From Tetradesmus obliquus (taxonomy: Eukaryota > Chlorophyta > Chlorophyceae > Sphaeropleales > Scenedesmaceae), in the NCBI GenBank assembly GCA_030272155.1, contig CP126192.1, forward strand, positions 6,978,501 through 7,042,500: a stretch of 64,000 nucleotides of DNA, given 5' to 3'. The notes under the pieces are model-generated. The model was not told the origin of the DNA. It saw nothing but the letters and a program-made list of their open reading frames with translations, and made no database searches. This document shows, piece by piece, positions 1-12,806 of the stretch. Position 1 is the stretch's first letter. The number at the start of each line of letters is the position of its first letter. The translations under genes and the position numbers were made by a program.

Positions 1-2710
1 AATACAAGCAATCTCCTGCAGGCGGAGATGCAGCAGCAGCAGCAGGGCCGGGCGGCTTCAGGCGGCTGGTGGGGTTAGTGACAGGGTCTGGCAAGAACAA
101 GCTGCGCGGCTCAAGCATTGATGAGTCTTTGGGCGGCCAGGCTGCAGCAGCCACAGCAGCTGTTGGGGGGCAGGGCGCTGCAGCTGGCACTGCTGGTGTA
201 AATGATGATGGTGCGTGCCGCTGCTGCTGTTCGACCGCTGCTGCGACAGCCACTGCATGCCTAAAAGCACTGCAGGAAAGCTGATCATAATGCTACGCCT
301 GGGAGCACAGCACAACTTGCGTTGAGCACTGCAGCGTGTCGGCGCTGATCAGCTTGATTCAATGTGACGACTGTCTCTCTGCACACCTGTATACAGCTTC
401 CTTGCTGCTGATCGACTGCTGCACAAGTTGAAGCACATGGTTTGACTTATATGCATTGTAACACACGTGCTACTTCCCTGTCTCCTGCAGGCCCCCCGCT
501 GGTTGTCACGCATCCGCTGGACCTGCTCTGCAGCCGTGCCACTGAGCCGCATGCCGCCAAGTGCCTCAGCCGCAGCAGCATGTCTTCCCAGGACACTGTC
601 ACCACAGGCAGCGGAATACTGATCAACCTAGACAGGAGCCATGGCCACAGCTGCAGCAGCCCACTGACAGCAGCAGCAGCAGCTGAGCAGCAGCATGCAG
701 ACAGCGCAATTAGCGTCGCTGCTGCTGCCGGATGTGACGATGGCAGGGCGCACACTGGCGGCAGTATTGAGCGGTTGATGGATGTCCATGCAGCTGGCGG
801 GGCAGCAAGCAAGGCAGCGTTTGGCACAGCTAGCAGCCTGCCAGGCAGCAGCAACAGCAGCTGGCAGCTTGCATCTGGCGCTGATGCCAGGGCTGCAGTC
901 GGTGCAGCACCAACGTCCTGCAAGGACACCGCCCTGCTGCTGCCAGATCTGCAGCAGCTGCTGACACATCCGCTGGGAGCAGCAGCAGCGCAGCAGCTGC
1001 TGCTGCCGCAGCACCATATGATCCAGGTGAACTATGCGCTACAGGACCCTGCACAGGCATACCTGCTGGAGCATGCACCAACGCCTGCTGTGTCAAGCTT
1101 TGAGCTCGTGCGTGAACCAGCAGCACGTGAAGCCAAGTCAGTGCAGCAGCTGCAGGGCCTGCTGCCATCTGTCGGTGCCAGCCAAGCAGCCGTCACAGCA
1201 GGAGCAGCAGCAGACGCAGCGGCAGCCAAGAACATCGAACACGGCAGCAGTGCCAGCAGCAGCGCCGAGAGGATCCCTTCTGGCAGGGGTGGGAGGCTGG
1301 GGCGGCCGCTGCTGCTGCTGCGCCAGCTGCGGGCGGCTGGCAGGCGCTTGCGGGGCAAGCAGGGGGCTGCGGCCAAGGCAGGCAGCCAGCAAAGCGAGCA
1401 CCTGCTGGGCTTCTCAGGTGCGTGCAGCTGCACCTGCAGTAGCGTTCAGTTTTCTGCCCTATTTCAGCGTCCTTGCTGGCATTGGCTTCGGATGTCTATG
1501 CCATGTTGTGATAGCAGGTGTATTGGTTTAGCTGTCACGTGCAGATGAGATTCCAGCCATCTCTTGCATTCCTTGTCTCTGCACAGCCTGGGTCTCGCCA
1601 CTCTCTCCAGTCAGTGCAGTATCACGTGCCGTATCCTGCGCGTGCAGCTGCAGTCAAGTGCAGCTACACACAAATGCAGGTTGCGCTGCCTGCGACTGTT
1701 GTACATGTTCACTCTGTGCCGCTGCTTACATGTACCTCTGCTGTGACGTGTTTGCAGGCAGCGGGCCTCCCGGCCGCACGCTCATCCGCACGCGCGTGGA
1801 GCCCAAGACCTTCTTTGCCAACGAGCGCACCTTCCTCGCCTGGCTGCAGGTGTGGTGCGGGGCACTGCCAGTGAGATACGGTATCTACTGTGTCACTGTG
1901 TCACAAGTTGTGTTGTATTGTTGAAAAGATTGTGCATGCACGGCAGTGGCCGCAACTTCTGCAGGGATGCTGATCCAACTTTGCCACCTGTTGCGGCCAG
2001 CCCGTTCTGCGCTGATGCTGTTTGTGAATGATTGGGGTCTGTAGTGGCTGATGCTCAATAATAAAACACCGCTGCTGTTTTGTGTTGCAGATCGCGGTGC
2101 TGGTGATGATGACCGGCCTGGGCCTGCTGTCAGGCAGCAGCATCATGGCCCCAGGCAAATCTGTTGGTGGTGCACCTCTCACCTGCATGGACAGCCTGGT
2201 CTGCTCCGCTGCTCGGGTAGGTCCATGACTCCTGAATTAGGTGGAGCGTTCGAAGCACGCTAGGAGTATGAATGTTGCTGTGCTGCTGCATGCCTTGGCG
2301 TCGAGAGCAGCTCGATATGTGGTGCAAAACACGCATCTGTGTGTGCAGCATGGTCCACCTGCTCATGCTGCTAGTTGTCAGCAGCTGTTCTCGTCCTGCT
2401 CCATTGCTTCATCTGCGACTCATCTCGCTTCTCCACAACGTAACCCATACATGGCTTTGTCGTGTGCTGTGTCTGTGCTGTTTCTCTCTGCTTTTGTCCC
2501 CTGCAGATTTCCGGCGCCGTCATCGCGCCCACCAGTGTGCTGTTCATGCTGTACGCGCTGTACCTCTTCAAGCGGCGCACACACCAGATAATAAACCGCA
2601 GCACGCTGCGCTACGATGACCAGTGGGGGCCAGTGGCGCTCACGCTGCTGCTGCTGGGTGTGACGCTGCTGTCGCTGGTGCTGACCATCCAGAGCTGGAA
2701 CACGCACTGA
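1..2710 (+). CDS. VTC-type DUF202 membrane protein, 3' part (gene starts before the window)
   Basis: Proposed exons are 1 (or 22)-210, 491-1417, 1758-1849, 2091-2216 and 2507-2710; donors and acceptors are GT/AG and all junctions agree in phase. Exons 1-2 encode a long Ala/Gln/Ser-rich linker with no recognisable fold. Exons 3-5 encode the recognised part: the signature VEPKTFFANERTFLAWL, then three hydrophobic membrane segments and a C-terminus ending QSWNTH. This signature and three-helix layout are those of the DUF202/VTC1 module of the vacuolar transporter chaperone complex, which makes and translocates polyphosphate into acidocalcisomes or vacuoles. In algae and yeast the module is often fused behind SPX and VTC catalytic domains; these, if present, lie upstream and are not visible, so the protein may be a VTC4-like fusion or another DUF202 protein. 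The DUF202 assignment is strong; the full architecture is inference. Confidence 0.8.
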
Positions 2711-2734
2711 AGCTGTGCGTGTTGGCAGTGGCAG

Positions 2735-2739
2735 TGTAA
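2735..2739 (+). terminator. possible TGTAA polyadenylation signal
   Basis: TGTAA, the usual green-algal polyadenylation motif, lies 25 bases after the stop codon of the DUF202 gene. The motif is short and common, and this one would give a very short 3' UTR, so a later copy may be the one used. Confidence 0.25.
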
Positions 2740-3613
2740 GGCTGGCTGAGCTAAGATGCCGCCAGTCTGCGTAGGTGTTGTGTGCAGCTGCGACGACACA
2801 ATGAGGAATGTGGTGTTGGCTGCATCAGGGATTGTGAAAGCATGGATATGTCACCAGCATGCAGGGACGCAAGCACGTGCTACACCTTGGTGCTTGCTGG
2901 CACGTGCTGGTTGCAGTTGTGTGTACTGGCTGACTGGTTGCTGGAGAATCATTTATTGTGCCTGATGTTGCGTGCAGCCGACAAATACAGCTGGCACACA
3001 ATGCATCGAGTCCGCATGTGCTGGATGCATGCCGTCCGATGGGATGCACAAGGTGGGCAGAGGTTTTGCAGGAGCTTGCTAATGTGCTGTGTACAGAACT
3101 CCACTTTGGCTTTCCTGCAAGCCCTGGATGCATCGGTTTTGGAGTGTGTGTGCGATGCGTAACATACTAGCAGCATGCCTTGTGTGTGGCTGTCCTTCAG
3201 CAGAGTTGCTGGATCATTGCTGCACATGGCCTTGTCCCTCAGCTGTGCTGGGGGCAGCTGAATCTGGCAGCTGCTCATTCTCAGCAGAAACACATAAAGG
3301 GAGCAGCTCAGTCTGTCTCCCGCATTCTGGAGATTGCTGCTTTGTGCGTGCAAGTTGTTTTGCTGATGCTTACCAGCATCGCTGAGCTCACTCTACGCGC
3401 AGTGAAGACGCCAGCGGTGACATACACAGCCACCGCATAAAGCTGCAGCGTGCCAAAGCATAGTAGCTGCATGCATATTTTGGCCAGCCTGCAGGCATTT
3501 GCCTGGCACAATGGTCGCACCCTGACACTTCTTGGCATGAATGACGCAATTGAACAGGGTATGCTACTGGTGCGCTGCAGCACAGCTGTTGCATTTGTAT
3601 ACATGTGCCTCAC

Positions 3614-3629
3614 CGTACTACGTAGTACG
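3614..3629. other. Perfect 16-base palindrome
   Basis: CGTACTACGTAGTACG equals its own reverse complement. It could form a small cruciform or be a dimeric protein-binding site, but nothing nearby indicates a function. Confidence 0.6.
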
Positions 3630-5396
3630 TGTCAATGTGAAGGCAGTTTGTATGGTTGACAAAAGGAAATGAAGCTTTTGTGGTGTTATGATGGGTGTAT
3701 TTCTCTGTGTGCGTGTGGTGTGTAGTATAGCACTAGATGCTGGCTGCAACTCACCTTACATGCCATGGAATTCGGCACCACTGAAGCAGTGCAGCAGGGC
3801 CTGGTTGGGTGCATAAAATCAGGCACTGCACTGTGGCAGAAGACATGCAGACAGTAGGCAAAACTGTGTTGAAATTTGCAGGGGAACCCAACGTCAGCAC
3901 AGCTGCAAGGCAATGCTGTGTTGGGCCCTGCGCAGGGGCATGAGTACTGACGTTATCGTGCGTGGGTCAGCCGACCAACCAAGTGCGGCATGCCGCCTGT
4001 GCAGGCCTGCGTTTATCTAGCTTAGTTGCAGAGTTACGGCGACCGCTTAGTGTGACGGGCGCTTGGTTTGCTGTAGCAAATGTCTGTACAGGTGGCTGCT
4101 GTCAGCTGCGGTGTGTTGCTTCCGTAAGCAGCGCACTCACCCTTCCTGTGAAGGTGGCATTGCTTGGTGTCATGGTCCTTGTGGTGTGTTTTGGGCTGCT
4201 GGTTTGTCTCTGTGGCAGCTGCTCAGCGCCAGCTGGGGATGCAGTCGACCCATGTAGCACTTGAGCAAGCGGTCGCACCAATGTTGGTGCGGCAGCTGCA
4301 TTCAGCCCAAAAAATCATGCGCCTGCAGGAACATGCTTGTCGGGTGTAGTAGCCAGCACTTGTTAGGCTGCACGTGCTATTGCAGCTGGCGCTGCCATTA
4401 GCAGCACGACTCAGAGAGGGACCCCTATGTATGGAGAATTTGTGCATATGATATCACGTATCGACGCGTGCAGCGCTCGAAGTGCTATGCTGTAGCATGG
4501 CATGGCAAGCAGCTGTACTGCTGTGTCGTTGCGCCCGGCGTTGTTGAGTGTTTAGTGTGTAAGTTTCACCTCAGGCAGCGGCCACTGGTCCTGCCCGGGT
4601 GCTTCGGTGTGCATCAGCGTGGATTGCTGTTGTGTCAGCTCAGCGCTGCTTTGCTGCTGCAGCTGTGCCAGGCCGCCTGCAAGTTTGCATTCGAGCTTTT
4701 GGAGTGCAGCAGCAGTAGGAATTGCCATACTAGAATCTTCATGGGTGGCTAGGCATACAGGTGGCAGCGATGCCACAGTACGGCACTGTTGTGCTGTTGC
4801 TCTTCGTGGCTTCTGTCCAGTGCAACTGCAGCGGGCCTACTCGGCTTGCACATCAGTTCCAAGGCTGTGCCACGTATAGCAACGTGCTCCTTTAAATCTC
4901 ATGTCGTGTGTATGCTTTGTTGCCTCTTATGGAATCATATGCACCCAGTGTAGGTGTGCTCTGCCAGTCCTGAAACTGGAGGAGCAGGCTGGACTAGCCA
5001 CTGCAAGGTGGCATCAGCTAGCTTGCTCTAACGATGATCTGTACATAGGATTACGATGAAGTCTTCTGCCATGGTTGGCAATGTAAACCCATGACTACTT
5101 GACGTTCCATGTTGTCGTTTAGGGCTTGGCGCTTTCCAACGACAGGTAGCAGCAAAACACCACGGACGCTTCCGATCTGCCCTTCTATGTTGAAGATATA
5201 AGCAGATTGGAAATATTCATACAAGGATACATTCCAACAAGCGCATAACTCAGCTGTTCCTATCAAGTACTGCACACGCCCAAAGCAACCCGCACTCGTC
5301 GTTTCACTGGTGCTGGTTGAGTGTCCCGTCTGCAAATTCTTGGCACGCCGGACAGGGCTAAGGCCTCAGTCAGCAGGCAGGGGGAAGTAGCACAGC

Positions 5397-7278
5397 ATGG
5401 CTTCTGCTCCAGTGCTAGTGGTGCAGCCAGACTTGGAAGCAGCCCAGCCGCTGCTGGAGCCATCAGGTAACTCAAGCGGCAAAGGAAGTACTTAAAGTTA
5501 CTGCTTGGCACTGCTGGCAGCGGCTGCATCCTGCGCAACCATGTGCAGAGTGCCGGAACTAAAGAAGAGCAGCAACTGCTGCCTGCAGAGCCCAGGCGTG
5601 ACTGGAAACGCAGCTGCGCCACATCAGCGTATGCCTGGCTGTCACACACAGCAACCTGCATACTGCTGGGCCTGATATCTGCTGTAGCACTCAAGGTAAG
5701 CAGCATGTGCAGAGGAAGCCAGCTCCCTGTGTTGTGCAGCGCTTGTCCTGCAAAGCTATAATTGCAGCACAAGAACGTGGCATATAGACCTGCAGGACAA
5801 GGGCATATGCTGGCGTTTCTGTTGCGTCATTGCTCAGCATTAGGGAGTAGAGGCGTGCGGTTCTGCTTTATGTGAGCCTTCTGTCTACACCTCGCCAATC
5901 CACATGCTGTGCGCACATATGTTATTGACACGTGCCTCCCGTGTTGTCTGCAGTTGTTCGGCCCACCCATAGCGACAGCCGCGGTGTTGCTGTCTGTATT
6001 AGTGCTGGTGAGAAGCTGTTCTTTGCGGCTTCAATTGTGCACCGCAATCATGATTGCCTAAGGCAGCAGCAGCAGCAGCAGGGGCGATAAAGCACACTCG
6101 TTGCCGCATCCAGTTGAGAACTTGAGCTCAAAATGCCAGCCATGCCACCCTGCACAGCAGATGTTGGTGGGCTGCCGAGAATTGCAGGCGCATGCGCAGC
6201 AGCTGGCAGCTGACAGCTGTGTTGCAGCGCCACGTGCGTGTACGCACATGTTGATTGCTGCTCAAATGCCTGCTACGGCTCCAGCGGGCTTGCGCACACA
6301 CTAGCCGCTGAAAAAGGGACACGTGCATGCATGTGATGCACACCTCTTCATGACTCAGTCAGCGCATGATGTTGCTGTAATGGTTTGGGACCTCTTGCAA
6401 CAGGTGCTGGCGTACTACGGCTATGTGAACCTCAACTGGAAGACAGTGACCACAGCCTTCCTGTGGGGCCTGGATGCAGACAATGACGGGTGAGCAGCGG
6501 AGCAGCAGCAGCTATAGCAGCTGTAGCAGTTGCGCCTCATTATAGACAATGCAGATGAGCACTCGGCATAAGCTGCAATGCTGTTACCTACCTTTGTGAG
6601 ACTTGACTGCAGTCATTCTTCAGCAAGCGCGGCAATGCATTTGCTGAAGCTCTGCCAGAAGGAGCAGCAGCGGCACGTATGGAGTCAGCAGGGAAGTGCT
6701 GCAGCAAGTACCGGCAGCTGCCAGCTTAACTACAGCAGTAACCAGCATCAAATTTTGGGGCTCCTACTGCTTTGCTGTAAGTGCACAGTTGTGCCACTGC
6801 ATAGACGGCTGCAGCCCTTTGTGGGAAGCTGCAGTGTCTCAACTTATTAAACCAGAGTGCATGTGCAACTGCCACTGCCGCCGCTTCATCTTATGGCTGC
6901 AGGAGGGTGAACTTGTCAGACTTCAAGATTTGGGCCAACCGCATGTACAGATTCGTCATCGGCTTTGTGAGTGCAGCAGTTCACCATGTGGCTTGCACAC
7001 AAGCCAGCAACAGATGCTACCCACCAGCTGGTCTGCAGCTCAGCCACAACAGCAGCAGCAAGCAAGCCCAGCACGATGCCCATGTGTCGGCGCTGTATGC
7101 GATCGATAGCAGCAACGAGCCATGTATACTTGCTTCAGCTGTCTTGTGCAAGCCGGTTGTTTACGCTCGCGGTCATACTGCGCTGTGCGTTGTGCCGTGC
7201 TGTGCCCTGTGCCTGCAGGGGTTGTCATCTTTGGGCGGCTACCTGCTGGGCTTCTGGATGGGGCTCAAGCTGCTGTGA
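5397..7278 (+). CDS. FUN14 domain-containing protein
   Basis: Six exons: 5397-5466, 5589-5695, 5954-6007, 6404-6489, 6903-6966 and 7219-7278, all GT/AG and phase-consistent, giving 146 residues. The start is the ATG opening MASAPVLVVQPDLEAAQ. A hydrophobic stretch at about 41-77 is followed by AYYGYVNLNWKTV, then DADNDGRVNLSD (101-112), which has the Asp spacing of an EF-hand calcium loop, and a Gly-rich C-terminal helix GGYLLGFWMGLKLL. This order is typical of the small FUN14 family of mitochondrial or plastid outer-membrane proteins, of which animal FUNDC1 is a mitophagy receptor. No LC3/ATG8-interacting motif is obvious at the N-terminus, so a mitophagy role is not claimed. The length fits the family. 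An alternative acceptor at 5521 would put the first junction out of frame. Confidence 0.85.
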
Positions 7279-8743
7279 GGTGCCTGCTGACGTGCTGGAA
7301 CAGGTGTGTGGAGAAATGGGCAGTGCACTGATGCAGATTAGGAGCAATTTGTTATGGCAGTGTCTCGGATGGCAATGCCAGGCTGAGCATGCACAGCACT
7401 GGCAGGCACTTGAAAGAGGCGGCCTAGGACAGGGTCATATGCTGCGCTTGGCGCTGCTGCTGCTGCAGTTGTCTTAAAGATGTCTCCGACACGCGTGTGC
7501 GCAGGCAGAGTATGTATCGGACTGTGCAGTTGCATGGCAGCAAAGCAATTGTGCAGACGTGTCCAAGCAAGTGTCACCCTGGTATCAACTTTGAGATCTG
7601 GATGGTTACCATGCTTGCGCGCGCCAGCTGTGGCATCAACATATGACACAGTTGTGCCAGTCTGAGTCAGTCATGGTTGGCAGGCATGCTGCGTGCTGTG
7701 TATACCGCATGAATACATATAGTCATGAAAAGCATGGCACATGCATAGCATCTGCCTGGAAACATTGATGTGGTCAGCTGTCATTGCATGCAAAGCACAT
7801 GCCTGGTCTAAACATGATGCTGCATGCCATGGCAAGTGTGAACCAGCGCGCGGCATGCAGCTGAAACATCAGTGCGCACGGTATGCACAGTATGTATGTG
7901 CACAGCTTCCCGTTGTTGAAGCACATGCTCCCATCCAGTGCGCCGCCAGCATTGATTGACATACTTGCTTGACAATTGCAATCCTCAAATGATTGCAATT
8001 GGGCTGCTGGCACGTGTTTCAGTGGCAGCAGCATGGCGTGCACATGCACCATTGTGAGGTCAAAGCACACACAAACTAGTCCACAATGTAACGAGTCCGC
8101 ACAGGCACGGCTGGGTTGCTGGTGTAACATCCATGTTCCAAAATCTATGCCTACGTGTCACCCCAAGCCATGTATATTTTGTCACACACACATACATCAC
8201 TTGCTGGCATTGCCAACGCAAAAGGCAGGTATCAGATATGTTGAGGCCAATGGCATGGCATGTTTTAACACATGATCCACTACAGAGAAGACCACATGCT
8301 GCTGATCACTACGAGCACGCCCCGCCTCCTTGGTGAGAAGAAGCACGACACAAGTCAGTGCTGCCAACATGCCGTGTGAGTCCACAGGCAGTGCCACATG
8401 CATGCCAGCAACACGCTGTCATGACTGGCAGACAGCACGAGACTCGCAGCACAAACCACATCCATGGTTGCGTCTTTTACATGGCCGGCGAAACGGCAGC
8501 AGCACAGCAAGCTGGCGCTGCTCACTTGCAAGCTGCTCACTTGCAAGCAGCGCCTGTGGCAAAACACACAACAGGAGGCACATGCCTGTGCTTGTGCAGC
8601 GTCAACACAATGCACACATTGACCAGCAGCTGGCATGCTAGCTGCGCAGCATGCCAACTGGCCTCACGATCAGACACACCACAATTGCGCACCCTGCACC
8701 CTGAACCCAAACTACGCTACCCATGTTGTAATGACTACCTATG
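7279..8743. other. Intergenic stretch between convergent genes
   Basis: This separates the 3' ends of the FUN14 gene and the minus-strand SERINC gene. No exon-like open frame with protein-like composition was seen. It is rich in CATG/TGCATG words and presumably holds both 3' UTRs; a TTACA (minus-strand TGTAA) lies near 8476. Confidence 0.45.
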
Positions 8744-10520
8744 CTATGAGAAGTCGCGCGCCCAGCACACCACGGGCGCTATTACTGTCCACAGGTACAG
8801 CACCTCGCAGAACCACTTGGACCCAATCTTCACCCACATGCTCACCCAGCCTCTATCAATGTGCCACATGTCCGACGGGTTCGTGCTGAGCTGCCAGTTG
8901 GTGAACAGCATGGCCATGTACATACTGGCCAGCGCAAAGATGAGGTGGAACATGTCTGGCCGGTATGGCAGCTCCTGCTTGTCTTCGTCACCCGTGCCGA
9001 AGATGTGGCTGGTGCCCAGTGTGAGTGTGCTGTAGGCCACAGCTGCGATGGCCAAGAAGAAGCCCACTACCTGCAGCGGCGCACAGCGGAAGGCAGCAGG
9101 GGAACAGAGGTTCTTTGTCAGCAGAGGCTCTTTGTCAGCAGTATCATTGATTGCATGGATTACATCCTCAGCCTTGTCTAGTGATGCTTGCAGGCATGCG
9201 CAGCTGGCGCTTTCCTGTCCAACAGCTGCCGCACCATGCCGACTCTGGCTAGCCACACGGCACCCGGCGCCGCCGCCTCCTCCTCCTGCTGCTGCTAACT
9301 TGATCCCTGCCTGCAGGCATGTACTGCTGCCACTGCGAGGTGCTGCAGCTGCCACACCATGCCGACCCTGGCTAGTTCTACTGCATACGCAGCCACCTGC
9401 TGCTGCTGCTGCTGACTCAATCCTTGCCCGCAGGCAGGTTCTGCTGCCGCTGCAAGGTGCTGCAGCTGCCGCGCCATGCCAGCGCAATTTAGCTGCTGCT
9501 ATGCTGCTGCTGCAATCCTCGCCCACCTACATCCACAGCTGCGTCGTGCCCGTGCCCCGCAGGCATGTTCTGCTGCCATTGCGACATGCTGCAGCTGCCG
9601 GCCCTGGCTAGTCCCACGGCATACACGGCCCATCTGCTGCTGTTGCTGCTATTCCTGCAAGAGCTTCCTGCACGCACCTGCATCCACAGCTGTGTCATGC
9701 CTGTGTCCCTCACGCAGCCGTTGATGGGCTGGCTGCTGAGCCCTGACACCAGCAGGTAGCTGCAGTACAGGAACACCACGCCGCTGGTCAGCAGCCCCGC
9801 CACCTCCAGCCGGTTCGGCACAAACAGCACGGCCACCATTGCCAGGCCGATGACGAGGCTCCAGGTGATGAAGAACAGGTTGAGGCTGCAGGACGGTGAT
9901 GTGGCGTAGTAGTAGTATGCTGCGCCGATGCAGGCAAGGCCTCCGCCAAAGCACAGCAGCGAGCCGGCGACTAGCGCTGTCCAGGACCACCAGGTATCTC
10001 TGCTGACCAGGGCTTCGTTGATGTCGTAGACCCAGGTGACCATCTCAATCATGACAAACACCAGGAAGAGGCCTGCGCCGAAACGCGCGATGTTGGCATA
10101 GTAGAAGATGGCTTCTCCAGGGATGAAGAGGAAGCCGACTAGGCCACCAGCCCACAGCAGGCACTTCCAGAACCACAGGCTGGTGTGCAGTCCCACACGT
10201 ACGTCACGCTCCTTCTTGCACCAGAACAGCAGCACGAAGTGTAGCAGGAAGAAGCAGCAGGTCGCGAAGCTGAAGCGTAGTGCCACCTGCTGCCCTGAGC
10301 ACAGCGCGCTGCTGCTGAGCACTGCGTTTCCTGCAGCTGCGGGGTTGCTGCAGTAGTACGCGAAGATGCGGTTCTGCTTGAAGGCTGGCTCGCCAAAGCT
10401 GCGTAGTAGCCATGTGACGATGGTCACGATGGTGAACAGTATGCAGTAGGCCCACTTGGCGATTGTCAGCTCCCGCCGCACATCTGCTCCAGAGCTGAAG
10501 CAGCAGAAGGGCCCCAGCAT
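8744..10520 (-). CDS. Serine incorporator (SERINC / TMS1 / TDE1 family)
   Basis: Two exons on the minus strand, 10520-9678 (281 codons) and 9070-8744 (108 codons plus stop), separated by a repeat-filled intron and joined in phase 0, give 389 residues, close to the family's usual ~400. The sequence shows about ten hydrophobic segments and family motifs: RFSFATCCFFLLHFVLL, the FWKCLLWAG...FIPGEAIFYY block, ARFGAGLFLVF, and in exon 2 FHLIFALASMYMAMLFTNW with the C-terminal pattern SMWVKIGSKW...LYLWTVIAP ending ARDFS. SERINC proteins are endomembrane or plasma-membrane proteins linked to serine-derived lipids and lipid scrambling. The ATG at 10520 is the first in frame; the N-terminus lacks the longer Cys-cluster leader of many homologues. 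The intron contains a partial copy of the end of exon 1. Confidence 0.93.
9181..9680 (-). repeat. Intronic minisatellite with a copy of the SERINC exon-1 end
   Basis: About four degenerate units of roughly 95-140 bases, each with a TGCAGGCATG...GCAGCTGCC...CTGGCTAG core and a CTG tract, fill the 3' side of the SERINC intron. The unit at about 9516-9652 also contains a diverged copy (about 9534-9560) of the last bases of exon 1 and its donor; in that copy a TAG stop precedes the donor-like GTGGGC. Confidence 0.75.
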
Positions 10521-11597
10521 GTTGCCCTGCTGCTGCTTGCTGCGCGTGTCAAAGTTCCTAGAGCTGCTATTCTAGCTTTTTCTATCTGTTGGAGCCTCGA
10601 GCTAAACTACCAATCTGCTGCGAGGCCAGCTGCAGGCAGCTGCTGCTGCAGCAGCAACACCAGCAGCTGCAGCTAGCTGGGGCTGATGGCTATAACCGAA
10701 CTGCATGCAGCGCGAAGTATAACGTGTATGTGCAACCTTGCGAAGCCATGCAAGCGACGCGTGGCCGTTCAATTGCGATCGCTTCAGTTGACTGTTTGTA
10801 AATTACTTCCGGGTGGTGTGATGTGCTGCACTAGTTAAAAGCGCATCGCAGTATATCTGACAACAACAATTATGTATTCACCCTCCCGCATCTTCGAGCA
10901 AATGTTGGACGGGCCGATTGTCAGTTAGGGAGCAGCACACAGCCAGCCACTGCTCTCACTCAGCTGGCTGTTACTGACTGACAAGCAGTCGTGGTTTTGG
11001 CACAGATGATGAATTAAATCAAATAATGACGTAGTGTGTGTGGTTGACGATTTGCAAGCAGCTTCCTGTCTTCCTGTGGAAAAAGAGTGGCGTCTCTCAG
11101 CAGCTGCTCTGCTGCGTGGGTGGCTGTCAAAGGCATGGCACCAGAGTATTGGATGGCAAGCTGTATATGACTGTTGCCTGTTTCTTTTTCATCCAGATCC
11201 TCAACACGAATGTAATGCAGTACCGCCCTGTTGCACAGCCAAGCGCAGTGCAACACTCTAGCCAGAGCCAGAGTTGTTGGTGATCACCTGCGTGCCTGGC
11301 AGGCTGGACAAAATGCGCCAGCTGCATACACTCAGCAGGGAATCCATGGATCAGCCGTGTACAGCAGCATGATGCAAGGGTTTTAACCTAGGACAAACAA
11401 CCTGCTCTGTGCGTGAGAGTCACCCAACCCGTTGGACAGAGAAAGGACGTGTGAGCTGACTTTGGCACCAAGCGACAGTATAAAGGCTTGGATCTTGTCA
11501 TTGCCATCTGAACAAGCAGAGGAGCAAGACGCCCGCGCGCTAAGCACACAGTGAGGATACCAATTAAACGTGTTCACCAAACCCTCTTCACACGCCA
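10521..11597. other. Divergent intergenic region
   Basis: This lies between the start of the minus-strand SERINC gene and the start of the plus-strand module gene, so it should hold both promoters. A TATAAA is present at 11479-11484. No protein-coding exon is supported; the 75-80 residue frames at 11014-11283 have no protein-like features. Confidence 0.5.
11479..11484 (+). promoter_or_regulatory. TATA box candidate for the module gene
   Basis: TATAAA lies 114 bases upstream of the first ATG of the module gene at 11598, a reasonable spacing for a TATA box plus a short 5' leader. Confidence 0.4.
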
Positions 11598-11842
11598 ATG
11601 AGCGCACGGCAACACCCTATGGCAGACATTCATGAAGGAGCTGCGTCACATCGCCGGCTTGCCAGCCAAATGCAGCAACAGCAAGTCCCCAAAGCAGCAG
11701 CAGCAGCAGTTGCAGCAGCACATGTAGAGCTTCCTGATGTGATTGTGATCAGTGATGATGAGCCAGAGGTAGAAGAGGAGTCCACTGCACGTGGCAGACC
11801 GCCAGCCAGGGCAGCAGCAAGAGCTTCCAGCGCTGCTGCTGC

Positions 11843-11875
<33 letters not shown>

Positions 11876-12738
11876 GGCTAGGGCCAACGCTGCTGCACCA
11901 CCAGCTGCTTTCCCTGCACCTGCAGCCAGACGCTCCAGCAGCGGGCAGCAGCAGCAGCGGCAGCAGCAGCAGCAGCAGCGGCAGTCAGCAACACAGCAGC
12001 CAGCGGGGTGGCATCACTGCAGATGACTTGCTGCAGCTGATGCAGGCATCAAACAGCAGGCCACACCTCATTCAGCCAGCACGCACAGCCCTTACCACCC
12101 TAGTCACCCTGCTAGACCCAGCAGCAGGCAACACCACAGCATCACTAGCCACAAATGCAGCAGGGCTGCTGCGTTACGCACCCCAGCTGCTGTTGCCATA
12201 CCTTCTGGAGGCTGTGGCAAAGGAGCAGTATGTGCCCAGGACAGCGATAAGCATTCTGCAGGCTGCATCATACATGCTGCAGATGCTTGGCAACAGCAGC
12301 GACAGGTCCTTGAGCAGTGAGCAGCTGCAGCAGCTGCAGCAGCAGCTGGAGGCAGGGCATCAGGTGCTGCTGGTGCTAGAGAGGGCAGCAGCTGAGGCGT
12401 GACAGCGCTGCGGCTGAGTCGGCAGCAGGCGGGCAGCAGCTGCGGGTGCGAATCATGACCAGGCGGCAGCTACACCAGCAGCAGCAGCGGCAGCAGCAAC
12501 AACACGAACAAGAACACCAGGAGCAACAGGAGCAGCAGCAGGAGCAGCAGCAAGAGCAGCAGCATGAGCCATGCCAGGGACAGCCGCGGCAAGCAGAGGA
12601 CACAGCTGCCGCTGCAGCAGCAGCAGCAGCTAGGGAGCTCATTGCTGCAGCACCAGTGCAGCAGCAAAGATCAGTTGCCGGTGCTGCTGCTGGTCCTGCC
12701 TCAACTGCAGAGGCGACTGCTCAACAGCCGCCACTAGG

Positions 12739-12806
<68 letters not shown>

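Larger units (their letters stand above)
2711..5396. other. Intergenic stretch without a supported gene
   Basis: No exon chain with matching phases or recognisable protein was found on either strand. The open frames are short and Cys-rich, as expected from chance. The only structural item is a perfect 16-base palindrome at 3614-3629. The sequence has few CAG tracts compared with the genes and is presumably the 3' flank of the DUF202 gene and the 5' flank of the FUN14 gene. Confidence 0.5.

Noticed and set aside
3962-4264. 100-codon plus-strand frame with a hydrophobic segment
   Set aside because: Isolated in an intergenic stretch, Cys-rich, without supporting exons or family similarity.
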